Positions 37,243-46,885 are shown, numbered from the stretch's first letter. The stretch: 64,000 nucleotides of DNA from Altibacter sp. HG106 (GCF_028561755.1 NZ_JAQQTD010000002.1:248001-312000); one strand, 5' to 3'. The notes: generated by a model not told the origin, from the letters alone. Made by a program: numbers and translations.

Positions 37243-39270
37243 TCATTCCGATCGAAATACGCCTTGAGCGCGTGTATCGTGAAACCGAATTTGTTTTCGA
37301 ATGCAGGTGCCCTGCCATCGTTTTACATAGGAAGGATAATTGCTTCCATCGGCAATAATTAGTTCTGGATGTAAACGTTCAATAAGTCGGTCTAAATGTA
37401 ACTTCGGACTCTCCGTAAGAATGACAATATCTACCGGGGCCTGAAGGGCATATTGTGCAAGACTGTCTACCAACAATACCCGTTTCCCCGCTACCTCAAA
37501 ATAGTGCTGTAGGGTTACGGCTGCTTCAGTGCTAACCCGATTTGCGACACGGTAGTCTAGCAGGCTGTTGCGGGATGAAGTAGTGAGTGAATCGGAGTAC
37601 ATATAACGAAGTTTGTTTCCGCTTCGAAATCCAAAGAGAGAGGCTTTGTATTTATGAAAGACGAGCCATTCAGACTGCCGGGAAGTATGGTAGGAAAGAA
37701 TTCCTACGCTCCCTAGTAACACTGCAACAAAGGTTCCAAATTGTAGCGCTTTTTTAACCGAGAACCTTTGAATTAATAGGAGTCCGCTTATCGTCATTGC
37801 GTACAGCGATAACGCTTCCCATCTGCTGAATGCTATATTCCGAAAGATAAAAGTCTCCTGCCGTGCCACCCAAAGTATAAAATTGTTCAATTGTTCAAAT
37901 AGAAAGGTAACCGCCTGCGCGATGGTTGGTGGCAACGGAATAATGGCGCTCCAAAGGACACTCAGCAGCCCGGCAATCAACAAGAGGCTTATTAGCGGAA
38001 GCACCACGATGTTGGTCACTAAAAATAACCCGGGAAAGGTGTGAAAGTAAAACAAACTTATGGGCATGACACCCAATTGGGCGGTCAGGGTCACTGTGAT
38101 GAAGGCCCACGCCTTTCGCACTACTGTGTTTCTCGGTCGAAGGCTTCTGGCTACAATAGGCTGCCCGAAAACAATAAAGAAAACGGCCAAATAGCTCATT
38201 TGGAACCCAACGTTAAAGAGATGCTTTGGTTGGTGAACGAGCATAAGAAAGAAGGCCAGGAACAGTATCATCAAGGTATTGGTATTTCTTCCGAACCATT
38301 GGGCGATCGCAAAGAGTGTAAACATGACTACCGCACGAACCACCGAAGGCGATAAGCCCGTCATAAATGCGAAACCCCAAAGCAGCAGCACCAGCAAGAC
38401 GGACCGAATATAAGTTCCGTAGTACAGATACTTTAGCGGTCTTAAAATGGACGAAAACAACAAAAATAGGATCCCTACATGCAAGCCCGAGACAGCCAAG
38501 ATATGCAGCGCGCCGGCATCGGCATAGCCACTGTATAGCGTGGGTGAAATAGCGCGCTTTTCACCCAAAACTAACGCTTGTATGATAGCGCGCTCCCTGG
38601 GAGGGATACCGCTTTGCGATAGTTTTGAGATGAGGTGGGCACGAAAGGCATTTGCCTGGCCCTTGAGCGTATTGTTACCGGCGGTTTGGAGGACTAGTTC
38701 TTCGGAAGAAGGAGCTAGTAGGGCATAAATGGATTGATTCTGAAGATAAGCCGCGTAATTAAAAGCTCCGGGGTTCCTGGGAAATGGAAGCGGCTGTAAC
38801 CTGGTTTTTAGTAGTATCACATCATCAATAGTCCAGGCGTGGTTGACAGTGTCTATTGCTTTTTGAAGCAACAGTTTTCCGCTGCATTTAGCACCGTTTA
38901 AACCAACACAGCGTACCACATAGCGCTCCTGAAATGGGTTCTTCTTTAGGGATTCAATAATCTTTACCTGGAATACTTCAGAACGATTGCCGACCGTGCT
39001 TTGCTGTAAATAGTGATAGGGCTGGTATTCGGGTTGATGCCATTGGTAGTTAAGGTAGCCCAACAAAATAAATAGGAGCAATAGGATAGGGTAGAAGCTC
39101 CGGCTACGCGCAAACCTTTGTTTTGTTCGTTGCCATTCCGAAGTGAGTATCAATAGTAGAATGATGGCATACGGCCAAACGGGATAGGCGATCGGGACAT
39201 AATGCGCCCAAAGAATGCCAAATGCGAAAGCAAGAATGGGTTGGGTAAGAGGATACTTCAAGAAGAACAT
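37243..39270 (-). CDS. comEC: ComEC/Rec2-family membrane protein
   Basis: About 675 residues from ATG 39270. Domains: N-terminal helices with a DUF4131-type OB-like region (about 20-190), the competence domain with multiple helices (about 215-490, including LAVSGLHVGILFLLF, the HxxG landmark), and a C-terminal region (about 510-675) that corresponds to the metallo-hydrolase part but lacks an HxHxDH motif. ComEC forms the inner membrane DNA uptake channel in competent bacteria. The gene ends the leftward surE-lpxB run; its start is close to the NlpC/P60 gene. Confidence 0.9.
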   Translation of the reverse strand: MFFLKYPLTQPILAFAFGILWAHYVPIAYPVWPYAIILLLILTSEWQRTKQRFARSRSFYPILLLLFILLGYLNYQWHQPEYQPYHYLQQSTVGNRSEVFQVKIIESLKKNPFQERYVVRCVGLNGAKCSGKLLLQKAIDTVNHAWTIDDVILLKTRLQPLPFPRNPGAFNYAAYLQNQSIYALLAPSSEELVLQTAGNNTLKGQANAFRAHLISKLSQSGIPPRERAIIQALVLGEKRAISPTLYSGYADAGALHILAVSGLHVGILFLLFSSILRPLKYLYYGTYIRSVLLVLLLWGFAFMTGLSPSVVRAVVMFTLFAIAQWFGRNTNTLMILFLAFFLMLVHQPKHLFNVGFQMSYLAVFFIVFGQPIVARSLRPRNTVVRKAWAFITVTLTAQLGVMPISLFYFHTFPGLFLVTNIVVLPLISLLLIAGLLSVLWSAIIPLPPTIAQAVTFLFEQLNNFILWVARQETFIFRNIAFSRWEALSLYAMTISGLLLIQRFSVKKALQFGTFVAVLLGSVGILSYHTSRQSEWLVFHKYKASLFGFRSGNKLRYMYSDSLTTSSRNSLLDYRVANRVSTEAAVTLQHYFEVAGKRVLLVDSLAQYALQAPVDIVILTESPKLHLDRLIERLHPELIIADGSNYPSYVKRWQGTCIRKQIRFHDTRAQGVFRSE

Positions 39271-39323
39271 GCCGCGACACATTAATTAGCATCGGGGAGA
39301 TGTTCAGAATAAAGATATAAAAT

Positions 39324-39827
39324 TTAGATGACCCGGCGCACCTCTACAAAGGCGCGTTTCCAATAATTTTCATTAAGCGATGAGATGATAACACCTCTGG
39401 AAGTAGTGGAGTGAATAAAAAACACTTCACCATCTTTCCTATCCACAACCAGCCCCACGTGGTTGATAACCTTCCTATTTTTATTGGTTTGAAAAAAAAC
39501 CAAATCACCTGCTGAAATCTGATTAAGGGCGATGCGCTTGCCTTGTTTGGCCATATCCCTTGAAATTCTGGGCATGGTGATATTTTCTTCCTGAAAGCAA
39601 GTGTACACAAGTCCCGAACAATCCATTCCCCGCTTGTCCATTCCTCCATATTTGTATCGAACTCCTTCAAAACTTTTGGCGCGATTTACAATATTAATGG
39701 AGGCACTGCTGCCAGCCTGGGATGTAGTTGAAGTTGTGGTCTCACGGTAGGTTCGGGAGGTGTTTTTAGAACCTCCACAGGAGGATAGGAGAACGGTAAA
39801 AAAAAGTAGGTAGAAGAAATGTTTCAT
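39324..39827 (-). CDS. NlpC/P60 (C40) cell-wall peptidase lipoprotein
   Basis: About 167 residues from ATG 39827, with lipoprotein signal MKHFFYLLFFTVLLSSC. A Ser/Thr-rich linker (about 20-45) leads to an NlpC/P60 domain: GMDCSGLVYTCF holds the catalytic Cys, INHVGLVVD the His, and FIHSTTSRGVIISSL the third polar residue. It cleaves peptidoglycan stem peptides at the envelope. An upstream ATG at 39839 (MPRP) is less likely. Confidence 0.9.
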   Translation of the reverse strand: MKHFFYLLFFTVLLSSCGGSKNTSRTYRETTTSTTSQAGSSASINIVNRAKSFEGVRYKYGGMDKRGMDCSGLVYTCFQEENITMPRISRDMAKQGKRIALNQISAGDLVFFQTNKNRKVINHVGLVVDRKDGEVFFIHSTTSRGVIISSLNENYWKRAFVEVRRVI

Positions 39828-39871
39828 GGGTCTAGGCATCTTTTCTTTAACATAAAATTAAGGAAATTATT

Positions 39872-40990
39872 TCATTCACTAGACACTTTCTCAAAGATAA
39901 GGCGGGCGGTTTTTTCGCTTGCGCCTTTGCCTCCAAGGGCTTTTTCGAGATCGTAATAGTCCAAGAATAAGGTAGCTCGATGGTACTCATCCAGGATGTT
40001 TCGAAGCGCCTCAGTAAGGGTTTCCGTGGTAAAATTTTCTTGAATCAACTCGGTTACTGCGGGCTTGTCTAGAATGAGGTTGACCAGCGAGATGTACTCT
40101 AAATCGATCACTCTTTTAGCAATCTCGTAGGAAATCCTGCTGCCTTTATAGCATACCACTTCGGGAACCTTGAACAGGGCGGTTTCTAGCGTGGCTGTTC
40201 CAGAAGTCACTACCGCCGCAGAGGCCACACTCAATAGATCGTAGGTTTTATTTAATAAGAGATGTACGTTTTTCTTCTGAATAAAGGGTGTGTAGAATTC
40301 AGCATCCAGACTGGGTGCTCCCGCGATAACAAATTGATATTCTTGAAAGGTATCAGTCACCGTTAGCATCACTTGTAGCATTTTCGAAACTTCCTGCTTT
40401 CTACTTCCCGGAAGGAGTGCGATAATAGGGCGGCTATCCAATTGATGCGTTTGTTTAAAGGGTTCTGGATCTACAGGAATGCGATTGGCAATGGCGTCAA
40501 TAAGGGGATGCCCGACAAAATGCACTGGAAAGTGATGCTTTTCTTCGTAGAAATCTTTTTCAAAAGGAAGAATAACATACATTTCATCCACCGATTTCTT
40601 AATGTCTTTGATGCGGTTTTCTTTCCAGGCCCAAATTTGCGGTGAAATATAATAATGTGTTGGAAACCCTTGTTGTTTGGCCCATTTCGCGATGCGCAGA
40701 TTGAAGCCGGGATAATCGATAAAAACAATCGCATCGGGTTGAAACGCCTGAATGTCTTTCTTACAAAAGGAAATGTTCTTCAGGATGGTACGTAGGTTGA
40801 GCAGCACCTCTACAAACCCCATAAACGCTAAATCTCTGTAGTGTTTTACCAGGGTTCCACCCACGGCCTGCATCAAATCGCCACCCCAAAAGCGAAATTC
40901 TGCCTTTGGATCTTGCTTCTGAAGGGCCTTCATGAGGTTGGCGCCATGAAGATCTCCGGAGGCTTCACCCGATATGATGTAATATTTCAT
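39872..40990 (-). CDS. lpxB: Lipid-A-disaccharide synthase
   Basis: A 372-residue glycosyltransferase (GT19) joining UDP-diacylglucosamine and lipid X in lipid A synthesis at the inner membrane. The N-terminal YYIISGEASGDLHGANLM (about 3-20) is the LpxB hallmark; FIDYPGFNLRIAKWAK (about 90-105) and LLPGSRKQEVSKML (about 196-209) are further conserved blocks. It starts just after the small membrane protein gene in the surE run. Confidence 0.96.
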   Translation of the reverse strand: MKYYIISGEASGDLHGANLMKALQKQDPKAEFRFWGGDLMQAVGGTLVKHYRDLAFMGFVEVLLNLRTILKNISFCKKDIQAFQPDAIVFIDYPGFNLRIAKWAKQQGFPTHYYISPQIWAWKENRIKDIKKSVDEMYVILPFEKDFYEEKHHFPVHFVGHPLIDAIANRIPVDPEPFKQTHQLDSRPIIALLPGSRKQEVSKMLQVMLTVTDTFQEYQFVIAGAPSLDAEFYTPFIQKKNVHLLLNKTYDLLSVASAAVVTSGTATLETALFKVPEVVCYKGSRISYEIAKRVIDLEYISLVNLILDKPAVTELIQENFTTETLTEALRNILDEYHRATLFLDYYDLEKALGGKGASEKTARLIFEKVSSE

Positions 40991-40991
40991 C

Positions 40992-41279
40992 TTACAAGAA
41001 ATAAATTAAATATGCGATAATGGCTGTCATAAAGGTAGCCAACAATACGCCTCGCGCGCGATATTCTCGATTAATTTTCAGAAAACCGAAAAAAGCAAGT
41101 AGGTTGGGGAGGGCTCCCAGGCTTAAGATCATCCATAGCGAACCTGAGCGTTGATAAAAAGTTAGGGTTTCCATAAAGGGAAGTCCCTTCGCCATAGCAA
41201 TTAGCGACACGCAAATCATCACCCCTATCGTGGTGGCGATGACCCCTACGAGCCATCCAATTCCTATTTCTTTCTTCAT
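40992..41279 (-). CDS. Small three-helix membrane protein
   Basis: About 95 residues from ATG 41279, MKKEIGIGWLVGVIATTIGV. Three hydrophobic helices are visible (about 7-28, 43-63, 72-94). It overlaps the end of surE by 4 bp (ATG 41279 against stop at 41276) and is followed at 1 bp by lpxB, so it is translationally coupled in that operon. No known domain. Confidence 0.75.
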   Translation of the reverse strand: MKKEIGIGWLVGVIATTIGVMICVSLIAMAKGLPFMETLTFYQRSGSLWMILSLGALPNLLAFFGFLKINREYRARGVLLATFMTAIIAYLIYFL

Positions 41280-42055
41280 GTTAAGTCCCATGCATTAATA
41301 TCTTTGATGGCGTGATGTGCGGTAAGATCAAATTGCACCGGTACCACAGAAACATAGCCGTGTCTCAATGCCCACTCGTCGGTATCCTCACCTTTGTCTT
41401 CATTCACAAATTCACCCGTCAGCCAGTAATAGTCGCGTCCTAAAGGATTGGTGCGTTTATCAAAATTCTCAATCCAATGGGCATTCGCCTGTCGGCATAC
41501 TTTGATTCCTTTTATTTCGGAAGCTTTTAATTTGGGAAAATTCACATTTAAGACCACTCCTTTGGGCATGCCGTTTTCCAAACATTCTTTGGCGAGTTGT
41601 CGCACATATTTTTTGGTGGCTTCAAAATTGGCTTCCAGTGAATAATCCAATAATGAAAAACCTATGGATGGAATTCCCAGCGTACCGGCTTCCACCGCGG
41701 CGCTCATGGTTCCGCTATAGATCACGTTGATAGAGGAGTTGCTTCCGTGATTGATGCCGCTCACACAGAGATCGGGTTTGCGCTTCAAAATTTCGTTAAC
41801 GGCTAATTTCACACAATCGACTGGCGTGCCACTGCAGCTAAATTCTTTCTGGGGCGCGTTCTCGGTGATCTCCACCTTATCACAGTAGAGGGTGTCGTTA
41901 ATGGTAATAGCATGTCCCATTCCGCTCTGAGGCGAATCAGGGGCTACCACGTAGACTTCTCCCAATTCGTTCATTACCTCAATCAGGGTTCGAATTCCGG
42001 GGGCGGTGATGCCATCGTCATTGGTTACTAAAATCAGGGGTTTTTTTGTAGGCAT
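41276..42055 (-). CDS. surE: 5'/3'-nucleotidase SurE
   Basis: A 259-residue metal-dependent nucleotidase. The conserved N-terminal LVTNDDGITAPGIRTL (Asp-Asp metal ligands) is followed by APDSPQSGMGHAITI and CVSGINHGSNSSINVIYSGTM, the classic SurE signature with metal-binding Asn. It removes phosphate from nucleoside monophosphates and supports stress survival in other bacteria. It is the first gene of the leftward run to lpxB and comEC. Confidence 0.96.
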   Translation of the reverse strand: MPTKKPLILVTNDDGITAPGIRTLIEVMNELGEVYVVAPDSPQSGMGHAITINDTLYCDKVEITENAPQKEFSCSGTPVDCVKLAVNEILKRKPDLCVSGINHGSNSSINVIYSGTMSAAVEAGTLGIPSIGFSLLDYSLEANFEATKKYVRQLAKECLENGMPKGVVLNVNFPKLKASEIKGIKVCRQANAHWIENFDKRTNPLGRDYYWLTGEFVNEDKGEDTDEWALRHGYVSVVPVQFDLTAHHAIKDINAWDLT

Positions 42056-42242
42056 AATTCAGAAGTATCTTTTGCTAAAATACAATTAAAGCCCTACTTT
42101 TTCGTTGCGATACCGAAGGTTTTACAGAAGCTTTAAATTTAGAGGAGATCCCCTGTCATTTGGAAGTATCTGTTTAACAAAAAATTAGTACCGGAATAGC
42201 GAGTTGGCACAGTTTTTTATATAATTTAGTCAACTCCCATAA

Positions 42243-44396
42243 ATGAGAACGCATATGCAAATGATGAAACGAAATTTGAAGATATTATTGTTGGCCGTAT
42301 TCGTGGCGGCCGCTTCGTGTAGCTTTACTACGAAATCGTTTGACGATCCCGATAAAGACAAACTACTGATAGACCTGATTACTTACGTTTTAGAAAAGGG
42401 TCATTACAACCCAAAAGATATGGATGACGCCTTTTCCGAAGGCGTTTACGAAGACTTTATAGAGGCGCTCGATCCCTTGAAGCGTTATTTTTTAGCATCC
42501 GACATAGAATCGTTTGAAGCGTATAGAACCGACATAGACGATCAATTAAAGGCGAAGGACCTCACCTTTTTCAACTTGGTTTTTGAGACCTATCAAAAGC
42601 GAATGAACGATGCCAAAGGATTTTATAAGGAAGTGTTAGCCGCTCCATTCGATTATAATGCTAGTGAATCTATAAATGTTGATTACGACCAATTGGCGTA
42701 TGCAGGTTCTAAGAAAGAATTGAAAGAGCGTTGGAGACAACAATTAAAATTCTCTACCATTGGAAATTATTACGATCTGGTAGAAGAAAATGATACCAAA
42801 ACAGAAGAGGAAGATGGTTATGAGCGAAAGACTGAAGCCAGCTTAGAGGAGAAGGCGCGCACCACCACCTTGAATTCATTAGATGAGTATTTTGATTTCA
42901 CCGATGACCTCGAGCGCAAAGATTATTTTGCCATCTTCCTGAATAATATTGTGGAAGAATTTGATCCCCACACCAACTATTTGGCACCACCGGATCGCGA
43001 CCGATTCGACCTTCGCATGAGTGGTAAGTTGGAAGGTATTGGCGCTAGACTTCAGAAAAATAACGACAATATCAAAGTGGTAGAGGTCATTAGCGGTGGT
43101 CCCGCGTGGCGCGGTGAGCACATTGAAGTGGGAGACATCATCACCAAAGTGAAACAGGAGGATGAAGAGGAGCCCATCAGTATTGTGGGAATGCGTTTAG
43201 ACGATGCCGTACAATTGATAAAAGGCCCTAAGGGAACTTCAGTGACGCTAACGATCAAAGCGGTGGATGGAAGTATCAAAGAAGAAACCATTGTGAGAGA
43301 TGTGGTAGAATTGGAAGAAACCTATGCGAAATCTACCTTAATTGAGAAGGAGGAGAAGAAATTCGGACTCATAAACTTGCCGCAATTCTATTTCGATATG
43401 CAAAATTATACCGAACGTAATGCAGCCAAGGATGTGAAAAATGAGATCGTTCGACTCAAGGAAGAAGGAATGGAAGGTCTTGTTTTAGATTTACGTGGAA
43501 ACGGTGGAGGTTCATTACAAACGGCAGTGGATATTGCAGGTCTGTTTATAGAACAAGGTCCCGTAGTACAGGTTGCTTCAAACGGAAGACGCAAAGAAGT
43601 ACTGGAGGATAAGGACAAGTCGATTGTATGGGACGGGCCCCTTGTTATCTTGGTCAATGAACTGTCTGCTTCAGCTTCGGAAATCTTAGCCGCCGCCATG
43701 CAAGATTATAAGCGCGGTGTGATCATCGGAAGCAAACAGTCTTACGGAAAAGGAACCGTTCAGAACCTAATCGATCTGAACCAATGGCTTCGAAAAAATG
43801 ACTTAGGCGATATGGGTACCTTGAAGATTACCACGCAGAAATTCTATCGTGTGAATGGTGGATCAACTCAATTGGAAGGTGTAAAGAGTGATGTGGTGAT
43901 GGCCGACCGATACAGTTATATCGATATTGGTGAGCGCGATTATGACAATCCGTTACCCTATGATAAAATTAGTCCGGCTGAATATGAGGCCTGGGATGGT
44001 TATATCGATTACGAAGCAACCATCGAGAAGAGCAAAGAACGGATGGCGAAAAGCGATCAATTGCGATTGATTGAAGAGAATGCTTTATGGATTAAGAAAC
44101 AGCGAGATGAAACCATCGTGCCGCTTAATTTTGCAGAGTACAAGCGTCAGTTAGAAGAGCGTCAGCAAGAAACAAAAAAGTTCGATGCAATTGACACCTA
44201 CGACAACCAATTGAGCTATAATTCATTGCCTTACGAGATGGAAATGATGCGTCAGGACACCACCCTTCGCGAGAAAAGAAAGCGCTGGCATAAAAATCTG
44301 GCAAAAGATATTTACGTAGAAGAAGCTGTAAATGTCCTAGAAGATTTGAAACTGAATAATATTCGCAACGGAAAAATGGCAAAAGTGAAAGATTAG
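42243..44396 (+). CDS. prc: Tail-specific carboxy-terminal processing protease (S41)
   Basis: A 717-residue exported protease with lipoprotein-like signal (ILLLAVFVAAASC). Start candidates are ATG 42243, 42255, 42261 and 42264; the last two give the most compact signal. Domains: an N-terminal DUF-like segment (40-230), PDZ (about 258-340, GIGARLQKNNDNIKVVEV), catalytic S41 domain with ELSASASEILAAAMQDY (Ser) and SKQSYGKGTVQ (Lys), and a C-terminal DUF3340-type tail (about 580-700). It degrades periplasmic proteins marked at their C-termini. Confidence 0.92.
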   Translation: MRTHMQMMKRNLKILLLAVFVAAASCSFTTKSFDDPDKDKLLIDLITYVLEKGHYNPKDMDDAFSEGVYEDFIEALDPLKRYFLASDIESFEAYRTDIDDQLKAKDLTFFNLVFETYQKRMNDAKGFYKEVLAAPFDYNASESINVDYDQLAYAGSKKELKERWRQQLKFSTIGNYYDLVEENDTKTEEEDGYERKTEASLEEKARTTTLNSLDEYFDFTDDLERKDYFAIFLNNIVEEFDPHTNYLAPPDRDRFDLRMSGKLEGIGARLQKNNDNIKVVEVISGGPAWRGEHIEVGDIITKVKQEDEEEPISIVGMRLDDAVQLIKGPKGTSVTLTIKAVDGSIKEETIVRDVVELEETYAKSTLIEKEEKKFGLINLPQFYFDMQNYTERNAAKDVKNEIVRLKEEGMEGLVLDLRGNGGGSLQTAVDIAGLFIEQGPVVQVASNGRRKEVLEDKDKSIVWDGPLVILVNELSASASEILAAAMQDYKRGVIIGSKQSYGKGTVQNLIDLNQWLRKNDLGDMGTLKITTQKFYRVNGGSTQLEGVKSDVVMADRYSYIDIGERDYDNPLPYDKISPAEYEAWDGYIDYEATIEKSKERMAKSDQLRLIEENALWIKKQRDETIVPLNFAEYKRQLEERQQETKKFDAIDTYDNQLSYNSLPYEMEMMRQDTTLREKRKRWHKNLAKDIYVEEAVNVLEDLKLNNIRNGKMAKVKD

Positions 44397-44434
44397 AGCG
44401 GGTTGATAGGGATAAGTAACAGCTGCATTTTTGT

Positions 44435-44442
44435 TACCTTTA
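44435..44442 (+). promoter_or_regulatory. Promoter -7-like box close to OppC-like start
   Basis: TACCTTTA is one base off TAnnTTTG and ends 4 bases before the GTG start at 44447. The expected transcription start would fall on the start codon. Confidence 0.4.
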
Positions 44443-44446
44443 TCCT

Positions 44447-45550
44447 GTGAAAAAAGCAACCTCCTTATCCCGTATAGCGCTCCAAAAATTCAAGCGGAAT
44501 TTTTGGGGCGTTTTTAGTTGTTGCTTTTTAGTGGTTTGTGTACTCACTGCTATTTTTGCCTACGCCTTGGCACCAGACGACTCAGAGAACGCCAATCAAA
44601 TGCATCTTTCCATACACTCAAAATCACCTGGTTTTCAAGCTACGGTCCTCACCATTCCGTCAAAAGTTCCTGAGGAATCTTCCAGTCTGGCCACTTTTTT
44701 TATGGGGAAGAAAAATACCGCTAGCGAAGTTCCCATCAATTCGTATTCGCTTACTTCGGAAGGCATTGCGATTGAAGAATATAACGAGGAGGGAGAAGGA
44801 CTCCAGAAAGAATATGCGCTTGATCAATTTCCGAAGGCAGTTTCCGTAGAAGACATTCCGAAGCACTACATAGCGAATACCAAATTCCTGTTAGGAACCG
44901 ATAAATACGGTCGGGATCTTCTCAGCAGAATGCTCATCGGCATTCGTATCTCACTCTCCATTGGCTTTGTAGCCGTCTTTATTTCTCTCATCACTGGCAT
45001 TACGCTAGGAGCGATGGCGGGCTATTTTGGCGGGAAAGTAGATGCCGCCATTATGTGGCTTATCAATGTTACCTGGTCTATTCCTACCTTGCTCTTGGTC
45101 ATTGCCATCACCCTCGCCTTAGGAAAGGGTTTTTGGCAGGTCTTTATCGCGGTGGGGCTAACGATGTGGGTGGAAGTAGCGCGTGTGGTTCGGGGGCAGG
45201 TCATGAGCGTTAAACGGATGCAGTATGTAACGGCCGCCACAGCCTTGGGATTTGGACATTTTAGAATTATTTCAAAACACATTCTACCCAATAGTCTGGC
45301 GCCGGTGATCATTATTTCAGCGGCCAATTTTGCGGCAGCCATCTTAATTGAAAGCGGATTGAGTTTTCTGGGAATAGGCGCGCAACCTCCTATGCCCAGT
45401 TGGGGTGGCATTATCAAAGATCACTACGCCTATATCATCTTAGGAAAACCGTATCTCGCCTTGGTACCGGGCGTAGCAATCATGAGTCTCGTGATGGCCT
45501 TTATGCTTATAGGAAATGCGCTTCGCGACGCGTTGGATGTTCGCAATTAA
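44447..45550 (+). CDS. OppC/DppC-like ABC transporter permease
   Basis: A 367-residue inner membrane permease from GTG 44447; no ATG precedes the first helix. The N-terminal stretch ALQKFKRNFWGVFSCCF resembles the OppC start. TM1 is followed by an unusually long periplasmic insert (about residues 45-145), then LLGTDKYGRDLLSRMLIGIR, the usual OppC landmark, and the permease domain with the EAA-like loop AATALGFGHFRIISKHILPNSLAP. It should pair with OppB, OppD and OppF, none of which is next to it. A terminator-like hairpin is embedded at codons 11-23. Its stop shares TTAA with the convergent HlyD gene. Confidence 0.85.
   Translation: MKKATSLSRIALQKFKRNFWGVFSCCFLVVCVLTAIFAYALAPDDSENANQMHLSIHSKSPGFQATVLTIPSKVPEESSSLATFFMGKKNTASEVPINSYSLTSEGIAIEEYNEEGEGLQKEYALDQFPKAVSVEDIPKHYIANTKFLLGTDKYGRDLLSRMLIGIRISLSIGFVAVFISLITGITLGAMAGYFGGKVDAAIMWLINVTWSIPTLLLVIAITLALGKGFWQVFIAVGLTMWVEVARVVRGQVMSVKRMQYVTAATALGFGHFRIISKHILPNSLAPVIIISAANFAAAILIESGLSFLGIGAQPPMPSWGGIIKDHYAYIILGKPYLALVPGVAIMSLVMAFMLIGNALRDALDVRN
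44478..44515 (+). terminator. Terminator-like hairpin inside the OppC-like coding region
   Basis: A 14-bp stem with one G-U pair (CGCTCCAAAAATTC with GAATTTTTGGGGCG), a 5-base loop and then TTTTT. It lies 82 bp after the prc stop and inside the first 25 codons of the permease. It may terminate prc transcripts or attenuate the permease. Confidence 0.65.
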
Positions 45551-46830
45551 CTATCAAATATTCCTCGTAATTGATAGAAAAATCGTTCTAACAAACGCAA
45601 ATCTTCGGTAATGATTTCGGCCGTACCATTCATTTCGTTACGAAACGGAATTTCAATCTGATAAGAGGTGATCAATTCGGAATCTAACTGCGCCTTCACT
45701 AAATAGTATCCTTCTTCGTTGGGAATAGCAGACATCGAAGCCACACTAGCGGTAAGCATTCCGTATTCAGTTTCCGGAAAATTAAGCAATTTGATGTGTA
45801 CTTTTTGTCCGGTTTTGATCTTTCCCGAATTTTGAATGGGCGCTTTGATGGTGGCGAAATAGTGCTGATCTCTATCTGGAATTACTGTGAAGAGCAGCGT
45901 TCCTTGAGGAACGAATTGTCCTTCGGTCCAATTATCCATAAACGAAACACGGCCCGAAACATCTGCGGTCACGGCATAGTTTAGTTCCCAGGTCCGAATA
46001 GCATCCTTGAGATTGGTAAAAGATTGAATCAGGTTTTTGAATAGCCTGGTTTCCTCCATTTTATGATTGATTTTACTGTCTTTAGAATTCTGATAGGTTT
46101 CATGTAGTGACTGTTTTAATTGCGATAAGGATATGTCTAGATTGTTCAGGTTTTTTTCCTTTTCCAAGAATTGAAGTTGTTTGATTTCATATTCATTGAG
46201 AGATATAACCCCTTTATTATAGAGCTGTTCATTCCGGGCGAATTCTTTTTTAGACAAAGCAAATTTCTGTTGGTCAATTACTTTCTGGTTTTCTAAACTT
46301 GCAATGCGAAGTTGTATTTCCTTTTCAGACAAATAATACCCTTGCGCTTGGTTTGCGTACGGATTAAGCGATTGATTAAGGGAATAATCGATATAGTCTT
46401 TTTCAAAAACCGCGTAGTCGGGTGCAATATCACCTAAGGAAAGAAGAGGTAGTCTTTCTAACGGAAAAACAAACCGTTCTTGCTGTAGTGTGATGGTATC
46501 TAAAATATGCTTTAGCTGCAGGACATCGGTAAGATTCGCTGTGTTTTCCATAACCGCCAAAAGGGTGCCTTCCGAAACAACTTCTTTATCTTGTACTAGT
46601 ATGGACGTAATTTTAGCCGCGGTAGGAGCATATTGTTTTTGTGGGGGTTGATTCGAGGTAACGATCGCTTCCGAAGCAATGACATCGGGGTATTTGATAA
46701 ACCAACTAAAAGCGAAAAAAAGGACGATGCAGGCAATGATCAAGGCATTTCCCCAAATAATCATCCAGTGCGGAACTTTGGTTAATATGTCTTGAACTGC
46801 TTCGCTACGAATATTTTGTTGTTGTGGCAT
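45547..46830 (-). CDS. HlyD-family membrane fusion protein for peptide export
   Basis: A 427-residue adaptor with one N-terminal membrane helix (about 24-44, GNALIIACIVLFFAFSWFIKY), a split lipoyl/barrel-sandwich region (about 55-95 and 290-340), a long coiled-coil hairpin (about 135-285, rich in Gln/Lys/Glu) and a C-terminal beta-barrel. Such proteins link a peptidase-containing ABC exporter to the outer membrane. It follows the third precursor gene by 55 bp and lies downstream of the PCAT exporter, so it is the last gene of the peptide operon. No outer membrane TolC partner is in the window. Confidence 0.9.
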   Translation of the reverse strand: MPQQQNIRSEAVQDILTKVPHWMIIWGNALIIACIVLFFAFSWFIKYPDVIASEAIVTSNQPPQKQYAPTAAKITSILVQDKEVVSEGTLLAVMENTANLTDVLQLKHILDTITLQQERFVFPLERLPLLSLGDIAPDYAVFEKDYIDYSLNQSLNPYANQAQGYYLSEKEIQLRIASLENQKVIDQQKFALSKKEFARNEQLYNKGVISLNEYEIKQLQFLEKEKNLNNLDISLSQLKQSLHETYQNSKDSKINHKMEETRLFKNLIQSFTNLKDAIRTWELNYAVTADVSGRVSFMDNWTEGQFVPQGTLLFTVIPDRDQHYFATIKAPIQNSGKIKTGQKVHIKLLNFPETEYGMLTASVASMSAIPNEEGYYLVKAQLDSELITSYQIEIPFRNEMNGTAEIITEDLRLLERFFYQLRGIFDS

Positions 46831-46843
46831 TGGGAGTGATTTT

Positions 46844-46869
46844 AAGTCGCCCGCTAGTGCGAGCGACTT
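46844..46869 (-). other. RNA hairpin between third precursor and HlyD gene
   Basis: An 11-bp stem with one G-U pair (AAGTCGCTCGC with GCGGGCGACTT, minus strand) and a 4-base loop. It is not followed by a T run, so it is more likely a processing or stabilising hairpin than a terminator. Confidence 0.6.
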
Positions 46870-46885
46870 GATTACTATTTTCTGC

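Noticed and set aside
37243-39270. A functional metallo-beta-lactamase domain at the ComEC C-terminus
   Set aside because: No HxHxDH motif is visible; the region looks like a degenerate version common in Bacteroidota.
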